In this document: positions 16,047 through 27,514 of the stretch, in pieces | Numbering within the stretch: position 1 is the first letter of the stretch | Layout of the letters: each line of letters opens with the position of its first letter | NCBI GenBank assembly: GCA_002256425.1 | Contig: NKIZ01000001.1 | Span: 1,895,001 to 1,959,000, forward strand | Origin: Alphaproteobacteria bacterium PA2 | Lineage (GTDB): Bacteria; Pseudomonadota; Alphaproteobacteria; Caulobacterales; Caulobacteraceae | Length of the DNA: 64,000 bases | Reading direction: 5' to 3' | The notes under the pieces: model-generated | Seen by the model: the letters and a program-made list of their open reading frames with translations, nothing else | Database searches by the model: none | What the model was told of the DNA's origin: nothing | Made by a program: the position numbers and the translations under genes

Positions 16047-17170
16047 TTTGTGCCCCACAGCGCCTGGTCATAGCTGACCAGATTGGCTTCGAAATCCTGC
16101 AGGATGTCGACGACTTCTTCGATCGGGGCGTTCAGGGATCTCAGGTCGGGGAACCTGTAGCGCCAGAAGCTCGCAATGTGCGAAATCACGCCCATCCGCT
16201 CCCCCAACATCATGAACATGTCGGGCGCCTTAAGCAGGAAGTCGCGGAACGCCATGGGCCGGCCGTTCTGGGTAAGGTCATTGAAGGCTGAGTCGTAGAC
16301 CTGCAGGGCCGCTGCGACCTCACGGCGTCTCAGCTGAACGGCGTCCAGCAGGCGGGCGCGGGCGTCCTCGATGTATTTCAGCAGTTCGCGGTCCCGGTGA
16401 CCCGTGGCCCGAAGCATGGGCAGTTCCTTGATCACCGTGCCAAGCTTCGGCGCAAGGTCGCTCAGGACCCATTTGTAATAGAGGAAGCCTTTCCAGCTGA
16501 AGACGCCTTCACGATAGGCTTCTCCCTCCAGCCGCATGACGATGCGCAGTGGCTCCAGCCGCTCGTCAATCTGGGTGGAAAGCAGGGCCTGGACCATCTT
16601 GTCGGAATTGCCCTGGGCGCTGTTGGCCGGGAAGGCGAGACTGATCAGCTGATGGATCTGTTGTCCCACATACTCCTGCATCCGCTCCAGGTCGGCGTCG
16701 GAAATGGCGAAGTAGATCGGCGCAATGGGAAAGCCCCGGCGATTGAGGTGTTCACGCAGCAGGAAGGGGTCGAGGGATGGAAGTTCGTCGAGGGCCAGCA
16801 GCAGGGAAATGTCCCGGTGCAGCTTGGCGTTTTCGCCGGCGATCTCGTCGATCATGGTTGTCCAGCCGCGCTGGCCGACAAAGAAGGATCGGCCTCCCAT
16901 GCGAAGGTCAGATCTCTCGAATGGAATGATGACCTTGGTGGCGACCTGGCGCTGATCGTCAAACACGAAGCGCTCGTCGGCCCGGACCCTGTGCTTCAGG
17001 ATCAGGCTTTCATTGAGAACCGGATTATCGAAAAAGGGCTGGGTCTTGTAGGTCGGATCTTCCCGATGGGTAGAGCCAACGGCGATCAGATTTAGGACCC
17101 GGCTTGTAGACGCGGTCTTCTGAAGAGCACCCAGATTCCGGATAGCCCGATCAGAGCTCCTATTTTTCAT
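16043..17170 (-). CDS. Hypothetical protein, 375 residues
   Basis: I do not recognise this protein. It has no signal peptide or membrane span. The N-terminus is basic and Ser-rich (MKNRSSDRAIRNL), and the middle is rich in Leu, Arg and Glu and is probably helical (HRDRELLKYIEDARARLLDA). Aromatic clusters recur (VFSWKGFLYYKWVLS, IASFWRYRFPDL). It ends with an acidic helix (IEEVVDILQDFEANL). It stands alone, convergent with gmk, with its own AT-rich upstream region. GC-rich third positions agree with its neighbours, so it looks native, not recently acquired. Confidence 0.8.
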   Translation of the reverse strand: MKNRSSDRAIRNLGALQKTASTSRVLNLIAVGSTHREDPTYKTQPFFDNPVLNESLILKHRVRADERFVFDDQRQVATKVIIPFERSDLRMGGRSFFVGQRGWTTMIDEIAGENAKLHRDISLLLALDELPSLDPFLLREHLNRRGFPIAPIYFAISDADLERMQEYVGQQIHQLISLAFPANSAQGNSDKMVQALLSTQIDERLEPLRIVMRLEGEAYREGVFSWKGFLYYKWVLSDLAPKLGTVIKELPMLRATGHRDRELLKYIEDARARLLDAVQLRRREVAAALQVYDSAFNDLTQNGRPMAFRDFLLKAPDMFMMLGERMGVISHIASFWRYRFPDLRSLNAPIEEVVDILQDFEANLVSYDQALWGTN

Positions 17171-17247
17171 TCATCGCCCCCAAGCGGGTCAGCCGGCTTC
17201 GAGGGGACACGGATGCATTTGCCTCCGTCCGACCACCAGACACTGAC

Positions 17248-17275
17248 GAGTCGAATTAAGCATTTAAGGGCTTAA
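17248..17275 (-). promoter_or_regulatory. GANTC site and three TTAA half-sites at 8-bp period
   Basis: GAGTC (17248-17252), a CcrM-type GANTC methylation site, is followed by TTAA at 17256-17259, 17264-17267 and 17272-17275. TTAA is the CtrA half-site in Caulobacter, but the canonical spacing of 7 between halves is not met here (4 and 12). It lies about 80-105 bases upstream of the 375-residue gene. Cell-cycle control is a possibility only. Confidence 0.35.
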
Positions 17276-17356
17276 GAATTCATATTCTTTTCCGCTCTCT
17301 CGAGCGCCGTCATCAACCCTGGGCAGCCAGCTTCGGGTGCCAGACTACCGCCTTCC

Positions 17357-18127
17357 TTAGGACTTGGAGCTGTAGCTGACAGCCATTCCGGCCCTGACAT
17401 CCTGCTGGACGCCATACTGTGGGAAGGGATAGCGGAAACCATTCCCTGAAAGGGCTTTCATGCCCGCAATGGCGGCCTCGATGAACTCTGGGGGAGATGC
17501 CATCAGCATCTCGTCATCCAGTACGCCGCCATACCGCCGCTCGGCAAAGCAGGGGATTGAAAGGCTGGGCAGGCGGGTGGTCAGGGCCCGTCCCCACGAA
17601 TCGGCGCAGGCGCTTTCTCCCACCACGCTCCAGTCGAATCGCTTGTATCCAGACCACTGCAGGCCATTGATGAAGTAGATCATGGCGCCTGGCGTTGCGT
17701 AAAAGAGGACGATGTCAGGGTCCTTGAGCTTGCCAGAGGCCAGTGGGCCGACGGCAAGGGCGTCATAGAGACCATCCGGCACACAGTTCATGGCATCCTG
17801 ATGGGCTTTGGCGTCTTCTGATGTTTCAAACCAGACGCCCTTCATGTGCTCGCCCGAGCGCCATGCCTCGGTCTTGGCGTTTCCCAGGCCGACCACAGCC
17901 CGGCATTGCGCGCCAACCAGATCGTCCGCCGTAACGCCGACGGTCCACCCAAGCCGCGACGCCTGCCCGACAATCTGGTCCAGGGTATGGACTGATTGTG
18001 GACGCCGGATCCGGGGGATGGCCTCCATGTCCTCCCGGCGGGCGAACATCTTCATGGCGAAGGGTATGGATCGCAGCTTCAAGAGGCCTTCGATTTCACG
18101 GGCGAGGACTTCGGCTTCCATGGTCAT
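17357..18127 (-). CDS. DUF169-family protein
   Basis: The 256-residue product matches the DUF169 pattern: PFAMKMF near the N-terminus, a middle with GVTADDLVGAQC, then DIVLFYATPGAMIYFINGLQWSG, CADSWGRALTTRLPSLSIPC and FAERRYGG. The several conserved cysteines suggest a metal or cofactor site, but the family has no assigned activity. Two ATGs are possible, 18127 and 18121; AGGGAG spacing fits the second better. It stands alone between the hypothetical gene and secG, divergent from secG. Confidence 0.85.
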   Translation of the reverse strand: MTMEAEVLAREIEGLLKLRSIPFAMKMFARREDMEAIPRIRRPQSVHTLDQIVGQASRLGWTVGVTADDLVGAQCRAVVGLGNAKTEAWRSGEHMKGVWFETSEDAKAHQDAMNCVPDGLYDALAVGPLASGKLKDPDIVLFYATPGAMIYFINGLQWSGYKRFDWSVVGESACADSWGRALTTRLPSLSIPCFAERRYGGVLDDEMLMASPPEFIEAAIAGMKALSGNGFRYPFPQYGVQQDVRAGMAVSYSSKS

Positions 18128-18285
18128 GTCTCCCTTTTAGGCGCAGGCTGCGCCCGACTTCGGGGCTTTGACAAGATGCCTGGAGGCCTTTCACTTTGAA
18201 CCTGTCGTCCCCAGCTATGGCTTTCGACGCGCGAGGATGTTAGACGCGCGGCTTGGTTTTTGGGGTGCGCCCCAATGCATCGGAC

Positions 18286-18717
18286 ATGGACATGCTCGGA
18301 ATTCTGCTCGTCTGTCACATCCTGGTCAGTATCGCGCTGACTGGCGTCGTTCTGTTGCAGCGGTCAGAAGGGGGCGCCCTGGGCATGGGCGGCGGGCCCA
18401 CCGGTATGATGAGCGCCCGCGGCGCCGGGGATCTGCTGACCCGCACGACCTGGATCCTGGCAACGCTGTTCTTCGTTCTCAGCATCAGCCTTACCCTGCT
18501 GTCGGGCAAATCCCGTGGCGCCACTTCGGTTGTTGACCGGGTGAAGATGAACAATCTCGCGCCCAGCACGCTCAACCGTCCTCCGGCTGGTCAGGCTCCC
18601 GGGCAGACGGCGCCCACCACGCCAGACGGCGCGCCTGCGCCGATCCAGGCGCCGACTCCGACCGTCAACAATCCCTTCGCCGGCGAAGTTGAGCCTGCGG
18701 CTCCGACAAAACCGTAA
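18286..18717 (+). CDS. secG: Protein-export membrane protein SecG
   Basis: The protein has two membrane spans (MLGILLVCHILVSIALTGVVLLQ and WILATLFFVLSISLTLL) separated by the SecG loop with LQRSEGGALGMGGG. SecG assists SecYE in protein translocation. A Pro/Ala/Thr-rich tail of about 60 residues follows, longer than in E. coli and common in alphaproteobacteria. Start could be ATG at 18286 or 18292. Confidence 0.92.
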   Translation: MDMLGILLVCHILVSIALTGVVLLQRSEGGALGMGGGPTGMMSARGAGDLLTRTTWILATLFFVLSISLTLLSGKSRGATSVVDRVKMNNLAPSTLNRPPAGQAPGQTAPTTPDGAPAPIQAPTPTVNNPFAGEVEPAAPTKP

Positions 18718-18743
18718 GGTCTGTTCCCGTGCTTCATGACCTG

Positions 18744-18761
18744 GAGCCGCGTTTGCGGCTC
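18744..18761 (+). terminator. Hairpin after secG
   Basis: GAGCCGC (18744-18750) pairs with GCGGCTC (18755-18761) around a GTTT loop. Only a weak CTCCTTT follows, so termination may be partial. It lies between the secG stop and pyrG. Confidence 0.5.
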
Positions 18762-18854
18762 GCACTCCTTTGCGCGTTTGGCCTGGCCGACGGGAGAACA
18801 GCTGGTTCAGTGCAATCGGTTCAAGGCGTTCGCGCCGAATCACGACTAGTCTGA

Positions 18855-20501
<1,647 letters not shown>

Positions 20502-20547
20502 CCCCGCTAAAATGGTCAGATTGGGATTGCTTCCGAACGGGGTCTTG

Positions 20548-20563
20548 AATCGATCGATCGATT
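20548..20563. repeat. 16-bp GATC-repeat palindrome upstream of rpmF
   Basis: AATCGATCGATCGATT is a perfect palindrome made of three overlapping GATC units, 73 bases upstream of the rpmF start. It may be an operator for a dimeric regulator or only a simple repeat. Confidence 0.45.
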
Positions 20564-20586
20564 GAGGCATACACCCGCGCTCACGT

Positions 20587-20616
20587 CGGCGGCCCCGGGC
20601 CGCCGCATCCATTTTT
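20587..20616 (+). terminator. Hairpin with T-run in front of rpmF (terminator or attenuator)
   Basis: CGGCGGCC (20587-20594) pairs with GGCCGCCG (20598-20605) around a 3-base loop, and T5 lies at 20612-20616. It ends 20 bases before the rpmF start codon. It may terminate pyrG transcripts; if the rpmF promoter is upstream it would act as an attenuator in the rpmF leader. Confidence 0.6.
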
Positions 20617-20635
20617 ACGCCTGAGAGATTCTCCC

Positions 20636-20818
20636 GTGGCCGTTCCTAAACGCAAAGTATCCCCGTCCCGTCGCAACATGCGTCGCTCGCATCACGCCCT
20701 GGGCGCCAACAGCTTTGTCGAAGACAAGGAAACCGGCGAACTGAAGCGTCCGCACCATGTCGATCTGAAGACCGGCATGTACAAGGGCCGTCAGGTCATC
20801 ACGCCCAAGCAGGACTAA
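20636..20818 (+). CDS. rpmF: 50S ribosomal protein L32
   Basis: The 60-residue basic protein begins with GTG and reads [21 protein letters not shown], the L32 signature. It lacks the zinc-binding cysteines found in some L32 proteins, as is usual in alphaproteobacteria. It is not followed by plsX here, unlike in many bacteria. Confidence 0.97.
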   Translation: MAVPKRKVSPSRRNMRRSHHALGANSFVEDKETGELKRPHHVDLKTGMYKGRQVITPKQD

Positions 20819-20835
20819 GGGATTCGGCACGCAGT

Positions 20836-21606
20836 CTACTGCGCGCGTCCCCGGGCCTGAATGCCGGCCCGCCGCTGTTCCACCATGTCAGGCGTAACGT
20901 GCCGGTTGTGCGCGCTTGATCTCGCGTGTTCGAGCTCCAGGCCTTGACGCAGGCTCATTTCATAGCCGTCGTCGATCATCGCCTTGTAACCGGTCAGCAT
21001 TTCCACATCGATCTGGGCCATGTCCGCCGCCAGCTTCAAGGCCGTGGGGATGAGCTCTTCCGGGGCTACGACCCGGTTTGCCAGGCCCCAGGCATAGGCC
21101 GTCTCGGCGTCCAGGAAATTGCCGGTCAACGAAAGTTCCTTTGCCCGGTAAGGCCCGATCAGCCTCGACAGCTTCTGTGAAAGTCCCCAGCCCGGGGTGA
21201 TGCCGACCCGGGCATGGGTGTCGGCGAACCTTGCTCTCGTCGAACAGATCAGAACGTCGCAGGCGAGGGCGACCTCAAATCCACCAGTAATGGCCACGCC
21301 ATTGATTGCTCCGATGACAGGCTTCTGGCAGGCGATGACCGCCCAGGCGGGATTCTCGGAGGGTTCCGTCGCATTGGCGGCCTTTAGGCCGTCCGGGTCT
21401 TCTCCCAACTCCTTGAGATCCAGGCCGGCGGTAAACGCCCGGTCGCCAGCGCCGGTCAGGACGATAACCTTCACCTGGGGATCAGCGTCCAGCGCACTGA
21501 GCGTCCGATGCAGTTCAGCCCGGAGCTCCCTTGAGAGTGCATTCATTGCTTCTGGCCGGTTGAGCGTCACCAGGGCAACCGAGTTCGCAATGTCCACCAA
21601 AAGCAT
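20836..21606 (-). CDS. Enoyl-CoA hydratase/isomerase family protein
   Basis: The 256-residue crotonase-fold protein has the oxyanion-hole segments DRAFTAGLDLKEL and GAINGVAITGGFEVALACD. The first catalytic Glu region is VAITGGFEVA; the usual second Glu of hydratases is replaced by HARVGITPGWG, where many paralogues have Gly-Leu-x-Pro. It probably hydrates enoyl-CoA in beta-oxidation or a related route. ATG at 21606 with GGGAGAG upstream is chosen. It is convergent with rpmF, with 17 bases between stops. Confidence 0.88.
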   Translation of the reverse strand: MLLVDIANSVALVTLNRPEAMNALSRELRAELHRTLSALDADPQVKVIVLTGAGDRAFTAGLDLKELGEDPDGLKAANATEPSENPAWAVIACQKPVIGAINGVAITGGFEVALACDVLICSTRARFADTHARVGITPGWGLSQKLSRLIGPYRAKELSLTGNFLDAETAYAWGLANRVVAPEELIPTALKLAADMAQIDVEMLTGYKAMIDDGYEMSLRQGLELEHARSSAHNRHVTPDMVEQRRAGIQARGRAQ

Positions 21607-21625
21607 GTCGTCTCTCCCGATCTGA

Positions 21626-23014
<1,389 letters not shown>

Positions 23015-23052
23015 GCCCCATCGCAAGCCTTGGTTAAGCATGTGAAGGCAAA

Positions 23053-23385
23053 GTGGAATCGTCTCTGCGATTAGGTGATTCCCACCCCGTGCTATCTAGT
23101 CTGCGCACCTATATTCCTACCCTCGCCCTGGGGCTGCTGATCTCCTATTTCGGATTTCACGCCCTGACGGGTGATCGGGGAATACTGACTACCGGCGAGA
23201 GGGACGCGGCCCTGGCCGCGAAAACAGCGGAGCTGGAGCTGGTGCGCAGCCAGCGGGAAGATCTCGAGGCCCGCGCTCGCTTGTTGCGCGATGAATCCCT
23301 ATCTGCTGATCTTCTGGAGGAACGTGCGCGTTCCCTGTTAGGTTTCGCTGATCCAAGAGATTATGTGATCCGGCGGCAGCCTTAG
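23053..23385 (+). CDS. Septum formation initiator (FtsB/DivIC-like)
   Basis: The 110-residue product has a short N-terminus, one membrane span (TYIPTLALGLLISYFGFHAL) and a periplasmic coiled coil (ERDAALAAKTAELELVRSQ), then LLEERARSLLGFADP, as in FtsB. FtsB links FtsL and FtsQ in the division complex. GTG at 23053 has AAGG four bases before it. Position between eno and pdhA is the standard alphaproteobacterial place. Confidence 0.88.
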   Translation: MESSLRLGDSHPVLSSLRTYIPTLALGLLISYFGFHALTGDRGILTTGERDAALAAKTAELELVRSQREDLEARARLLRDESLSADLLEERARSLLGFADPRDYVIRRQP

Positions 23386-23446
23386 GATTCGGGCCCTGCG
23401 GAAACAGGTCTCGCCGGTTGGCGACGAAAATTATCTGGAGTGACCT

Positions 23447-24478
23447 ATGGCGCGCAGCCCAGCTGTCTCACCGTCGAAAGCCAAAAAAACCATGGGGACG
23501 GTTGAAACGGCCTCCAAGGACGAGTTGCTCGGTTATTATCGCGACATGCTGATGATCCGCCGCTTCGAAGAGCGGGCCGGGCAGCTTTACGGCATGGGGC
23601 TCATCGGCGGATTTTGCCATCTGTATATCGGCCAGGAAGCTATTGCCGTAGGCGTTCAGGCGATCAAGAAGCCCGGTGATCAGGTCATTACGGGCTATCG
23701 GGATCACGGCCACATGCTGGCCTGTGGAATGGACCCACGGGAGGTCATGGCCGAACTGACCGGTAGGTCCGGAGGGTCGTCCAAGGGCAAGGGCGGGTCC
23801 ATGCACATGTTCTCGACCGAGGCGGACTTCTACGGCGGTCACGGGATCGTTGGCGCTCAGGTGAGCCTTGGTACGGGCTTGGCTCTCGCCAACAAATACA
23901 AGGCCAATGGCAATGTCAGCTTCGCCTATTTCGGCGACGGCGCGGCCAACCAGGGCCAGGTCTATGAGAGCTTCAACATGGCCGAGCTCTGGAGCCTGCC
24001 GGTCGTTTACGTGATCGAGAACAACCAGTACGCCATGGGAACCTCCATTGAGCGGGCTTCCGCAGAGACCCATCTTTACAAGCGCGGCGCCTCATTCCTG
24101 ATCCCGGGCGAAGAGGTTGACGGTATGGATGTCCTGGCCGTCCGCGACGCCGCCGGAAGGGCCGCAGAGCACGCCAGGTCAGGAAATGGCCCCTACATTC
24201 TCGAAATGAAGACCTATCGCTATCGCGGGCATTCCATGAGTGATCCGGCGAAGTACCGCAGCCGGGAAGAGGTCGACGAGGTCCGGAAGAACCGTGATCC
24301 CATCGACCATCTGCAGGAACTGCTCGAAAAGAAGGGCTGGGCGGACGACGCGGCCCTGAAGGCCATAGACGCAGAGGTCAAACGCGTCGTCGCCGACGCC
24401 GCTGAATTTGCCCGAACCAGCCCCGAGCCTGATCCATCGGAGCTCTATACCGACGTCTACCTGGAGGCCGCACAGTGA
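23447..24478 (+). CDS. pdhA: Pyruvate dehydrogenase E1 component, alpha subunit
   Basis: The 343-residue product has the thiamine-diphosphate motif [31 protein letters not shown], the phosphorylation-loop-like region [16 protein letters not shown], and [11 protein letters not shown]. With PdhB it decarboxylates pyruvate and transfers acetyl to lipoyl-E2. GGAG precedes the ATG. Its TGA overlaps the GTG start of pdhB. Confidence 0.97.
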   Translation: MARSPAVSPSKAKKTMGTVETASKDELLGYYRDMLMIRRFEERAGQLYGMGLIGGFCHLYIGQEAIAVGVQAIKKPGDQVITGYRDHGHMLACGMDPREVMAELTGRSGGSSKGKGGSMHMFSTEADFYGGHGIVGAQVSLGTGLALANKYKANGNVSFAYFGDGAANQGQVYESFNMAELWSLPVVYVIENNQYAMGTSIERASAETHLYKRGASFLIPGEEVDGMDVLAVRDAAGRAAEHARSGNGPYILEMKTYRYRGHSMSDPAKYRSREEVDEVRKNRDPIDHLQELLEKKGWADDAALKAIDAEVKRVVADAAEFARTSPEPDPSELYTDVYLEAAQ

Positions 24479-25818
24479 CCGACATCCTGATGCCGGCCCT
24501 GTCCCCCACCATGGAAGAGGGGACCCTGGCGAAGTGGTTCGTGAAGGCCGGTGACTCGGTCCGCAGCGGCGACGTGATTGCCGAGATCGAGACAGACAAG
24601 GCGACCATGGAGGTCGAGGCGGTTGATGAAGGCGTCGTCGAGGAAATCCTCATCCCGGAAGGGACTGAAGAGGTAAAGGTCAATACGCCGATTGCCCGCC
24701 TGGCCGGGCAGGGGGCTGTTGAGGCGGCTCCTTCACCTGCGCCGACAGCGCCTGTAGTGGCGCCTGCGCCTGTCGAAAAGGTTGCTGCGCCCATGCCGGC
24801 TGTGCAGGTCGATCCGGAAATTCCGGCAGACGCCAGGCTGGTCAGGATCACTGTGCGCGACGCCCTGCGCGACGCCATGGCCGAAGAAATGCGTCGGGAT
24901 GACGCCGTGTTCCTGATGGGCGAGGAAGTCGCGCAGTATCAGGGCGCCTACAAGGTCAGCCGTGACCTCCTTCAGGAGTTTGGCGACCGCAGGGTCATTG
25001 ACACCCCGATCACTGAACATGGGTTCGCTGGTCTGGGCGTTGGCGCCGCCATGGCGGGTCTGAAGCCGATCATCGAGTTCATGACCTTCAACTTCGCCAT
25101 GCAGGCTATTGATCATATTATCAATTCCGCAGCCAAGACCCTCTACATGTCTGGCGGACAGATCCGCTGCTCAATCGTCTTCCGTGGACCAAATGGTGCG
25201 GCGGCCCGGGTAGGCGCCCAGCACAGCCAGGACTATTCGGCCTGGTATGCCCAGGTGCCCGGTCTCAAGGTTGTGGCGCCCTATGATGCGGCCGACGCAA
25301 AGGGCCTTCTGAAGGCGGCGATCCGCGATCCCAACCCTGTCGTCTTCCTTGAGCACGAGATGCTCTATGGAACCGAGTTCGACATTCCGGCCGATATCGA
25401 CTGGGTCGTGCCCATTGGCAAGGCCAAGGTCCGGCGGGTCGGGAAGGATGTCACCATCACGGCCCACTCCCGCATGGTTGGGCTGGCGCTCAAGGCGGCC
25501 GAGGAACTTGCAGCCGAAGGCATTGACGCCGAGGTCATCGACCTTCGCACCCTTCGCCCCCTTGACCATGAGACCATCGTCGAGAGCGTCAAGAAGACCA
25601 ATCGTCTGGTCACGGCCGAGGAAGGCTGGGGTCCCATGGGGGTTGGCGCCGAGGTGATCGCCCGGGTGCTGGAACACGCCTTTGACTATCTGGACGCACC
25701 GCCGACCCGGGTGTGCCAGGAGGATGTTCCCATGCCCTACGCCGCGAACCTGGAGCTCCTGTCGCTTCCAGGCGTGGAAAAGATCGTTCAGGCCGCAAAG
25801 GCGGTTTGTTATCGATGA
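24475..25818 (+). CDS. pdhB: Pyruvate dehydrogenase E1 beta with N-terminal lipoyl domain
   Basis: The 447-residue protein has an N-terminal lipoyl domain with the modified lysine in [10 protein letters not shown], a Pro/Ala linker (residues about 80-115), then the E1 beta core ([44 protein letters not shown]). A lipoyl domain on E1 beta is a known alphaproteobacterial feature. The lipoyl domain is almost the same as that of pdhC. Coupled start GTGA with pdhA. Confidence 0.97.
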   Translation: MTDILMPALSPTMEEGTLAKWFVKAGDSVRSGDVIAEIETDKATMEVEAVDEGVVEEILIPEGTEEVKVNTPIARLAGQGAVEAAPSPAPTAPVVAPAPVEKVAAPMPAVQVDPEIPADARLVRITVRDALRDAMAEEMRRDDAVFLMGEEVAQYQGAYKVSRDLLQEFGDRRVIDTPITEHGFAGLGVGAAMAGLKPIIEFMTFNFAMQAIDHIINSAAKTLYMSGGQIRCSIVFRGPNGAAARVGAQHSQDYSAWYAQVPGLKVVAPYDAADAKGLLKAAIRDPNPVVFLEHEMLYGTEFDIPADIDWVVPIGKAKVRRVGKDVTITAHSRMVGLALKAAEELAAEGIDAEVIDLRTLRPLDHETIVESVKKTNRLVTAEEGWGPMGVGAEVIARVLEHAFDYLDAPPTRVCQEDVPMPYAANLELLSLPGVEKIVQAAKAVCYR

Positions 25819-26210
25819 CCGGTGCTTCCTGGCGTCAGGGCGGCTGTCACTGCGGCGCAGTCCGTTTCGAGGTCGCGCTGGTTGAGCCCGTTGAGGCCCA
25901 GACCTGTAATTGTTCCATGTGTGGCAAGGTCGGCTTCATCCACATGATCGTCCCGGAGAGCCGTTTCCGGCTGGACCAGGGGCAGGACAGCCTCACCGAA
26001 TATGTCTTCAATACCGGCGTCGCCAAACACCTGTTCTGTCGTGTCTGTGGGGTGAAAGCCTTCTACCGGCCGAGGTCCAACCCCGATGGCTGGTCAGTCA
26101 ACGCCCGGTGCCTGGACGCGCCGGTCGCCCTCAACCTGTCCGAATTCGACGGCCAGAACTGGGAGGCCAACGCCGGCCATCTCAGCCATCTGTCCCAGGA
26201 GCAGCCATGA
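25815..26210 (+). CDS. GFA-domain (CENP-V/GFA zinc fold) protein
   Basis: The 131-residue product has the zinc ligands of the GFA fold: [20 protein letters not shown] and [11 protein letters not shown], with [16 protein letters not shown] at the end. Related proteins bind glutathione-S-hydroxymethyl adducts or have unknown roles. It starts with ATGA overlapping the pdhB stop and lies 22 bases before pdhC, so it is transcribed inside the pyruvate dehydrogenase operon. A role with thiol or aldehyde chemistry near PDH is a guess. Confidence 0.9.
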   Translation: MTGASWRQGGCHCGAVRFEVALVEPVEAQTCNCSMCGKVGFIHMIVPESRFRLDQGQDSLTEYVFNTGVAKHLFCRVCGVKAFYRPRSNPDGWSVNARCLDAPVALNLSEFDGQNWEANAGHLSHLSQEQP

Positions 26211-26232
26211 CTCCCTGCGTGAGCATCTGACA

Positions 26233-27504
26233 ATGTCTACTGATATCCTCATGCCCGCCCTCTCGCCCACCATGGAGGAGGGTGTCCTCGCCAAGTGGTT
26301 CATCAAGGCCGGTGACACGGTCCGCAGCGGCGATGTCATTGCCGAGATCGAGACCGACAAGGCGACCATGGAGGTCGAGGCTGTAGACGAGGGCGTTGTC
26401 GAAGCAATCCTTGTCCCTGAGGGGACTGAAGAGGTGAAGGTAAACACGCCCATCGCCCGCCTCGCCGGAGGTGATGCAAAGCCCGCTGCGCAGGTTGTTG
26501 CCGAGCCCGTCGCCGTGCAGGCGCCACCTTCTCCCGCCCCTGCGAAGCCCGTTATGGCCGCTGTCCCGACCAAGGCTGAGGGCGGCCGGATTTTCGCTTC
26601 GCCCCTGGCCAGACGCATTGCTGAGCAGAAGGGCCTTTCCCTTTCCGACATCAAGGGGACAGGTCCCCATGGACGGATCATCAAGGCCGATGTGGATGCG
26701 GCCCAGCCCGGCGCCCCGAAGGCGGCGTCTGCACGGCAGGATGCGGCTCCCGCGACTGCCGTGTCCGCAGTTCCAAGGCAGGCCCAGTCCCTGGCGCAGA
26801 TGGGCATTGCTGATGGCAGCTATGACCTGATCCCATTGGACGGGATGCGCAAGACAGTCGCCCGCCGCATGTCAGACAGCTTCCGGGATGTGCCTCACTT
26901 CCCGCTGACCATAGACCTGAACATCGACGCCCTGCTGGCGGCGCGGGTCAAGATCAATGGCATGCTTGAGGCCCAGGGACAGAAGGTCAGCGTCAATGAT
27001 CTGGTGATCAAGGCCGCGGCGGTCGCCCTGAAGCAGGTTCCAGAGGCCAATGCCAGCTATTCGCCCGAAGGCATCGCCATGCACCATCACGCGGACATCG
27101 CCATGGCGGTCGCGATCGATGGCGGTCTGATTACGCCCATCATCCGCTCGGCCGAGCTGAAGGGGCTGGCGCAGATCGCATCCGAGGCCAAGGATCTGGC
27201 CACCCGCGCCCGATCGAAGAAGCTGAAGCCCGACGAGTTCCAGGGCGGCACCTTCTCCATTTCCAATCTTGGCATGTTCGGGATCAAGGCCTTCGCCTCC
27301 ATCATCAATGAGCCGCAGGGTGCGATCCTCTCGGTTGGAGCCGGTGAGAAGCGCGCCATAGTGGTGGGTGACCAACTGGCCATAGCCACCATGATGACTG
27401 TGACCCTGACCTGTGATCATCGGGTGGTGGACGGCGCCATCGGCGCGCGCTGGCTGCAGGCCTTCAAGGCCCTGATCGAAGATCCCATCACCATGATCGT
27501 TTAG
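26233..27504 (+). CDS. pdhC: Dihydrolipoamide acetyltransferase (PDH E2)
   Basis: The 423-residue product has one N-terminal lipoyl domain (modified Lys in [10 protein letters not shown]), a linker, the peripheral subunit-binding domain ([20 protein letters not shown] with GTGPHGRI) and the catalytic acyltransferase domain with [17 protein letters not shown] at 26233 gives [12 protein letters not shown], the true lipoyl start. It forms the core of the PDH complex. lpdA follows 10 bases later. Confidence 0.97.
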   Translation: MSTDILMPALSPTMEEGVLAKWFIKAGDTVRSGDVIAEIETDKATMEVEAVDEGVVEAILVPEGTEEVKVNTPIARLAGGDAKPAAQVVAEPVAVQAPPSPAPAKPVMAAVPTKAEGGRIFASPLARRIAEQKGLSLSDIKGTGPHGRIIKADVDAAQPGAPKAASARQDAAPATAVSAVPRQAQSLAQMGIADGSYDLIPLDGMRKTVARRMSDSFRDVPHFPLTIDLNIDALLAARVKINGMLEAQGQKVSVNDLVIKAAAVALKQVPEANASYSPEGIAMHHHADIAMAVAIDGGLITPIIRSAELKGLAQIASEAKDLATRARSKKLKPDEFQGGTFSISNLGMFGIKAFASIINEPQGAILSVGAGEKRAIVVGDQLAIATMMTVTLTCDHRVVDGAIGARWLQAFKALIEDPITMIV

Positions 27505-27514
27505 GGCGAAGACC

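Noticed and set aside
17256..17275. Canonical CtrA box
   Set aside because: TTAA half-sites are present but none are separated by 7 bases, so I list them only as a weak regulatory candidate.
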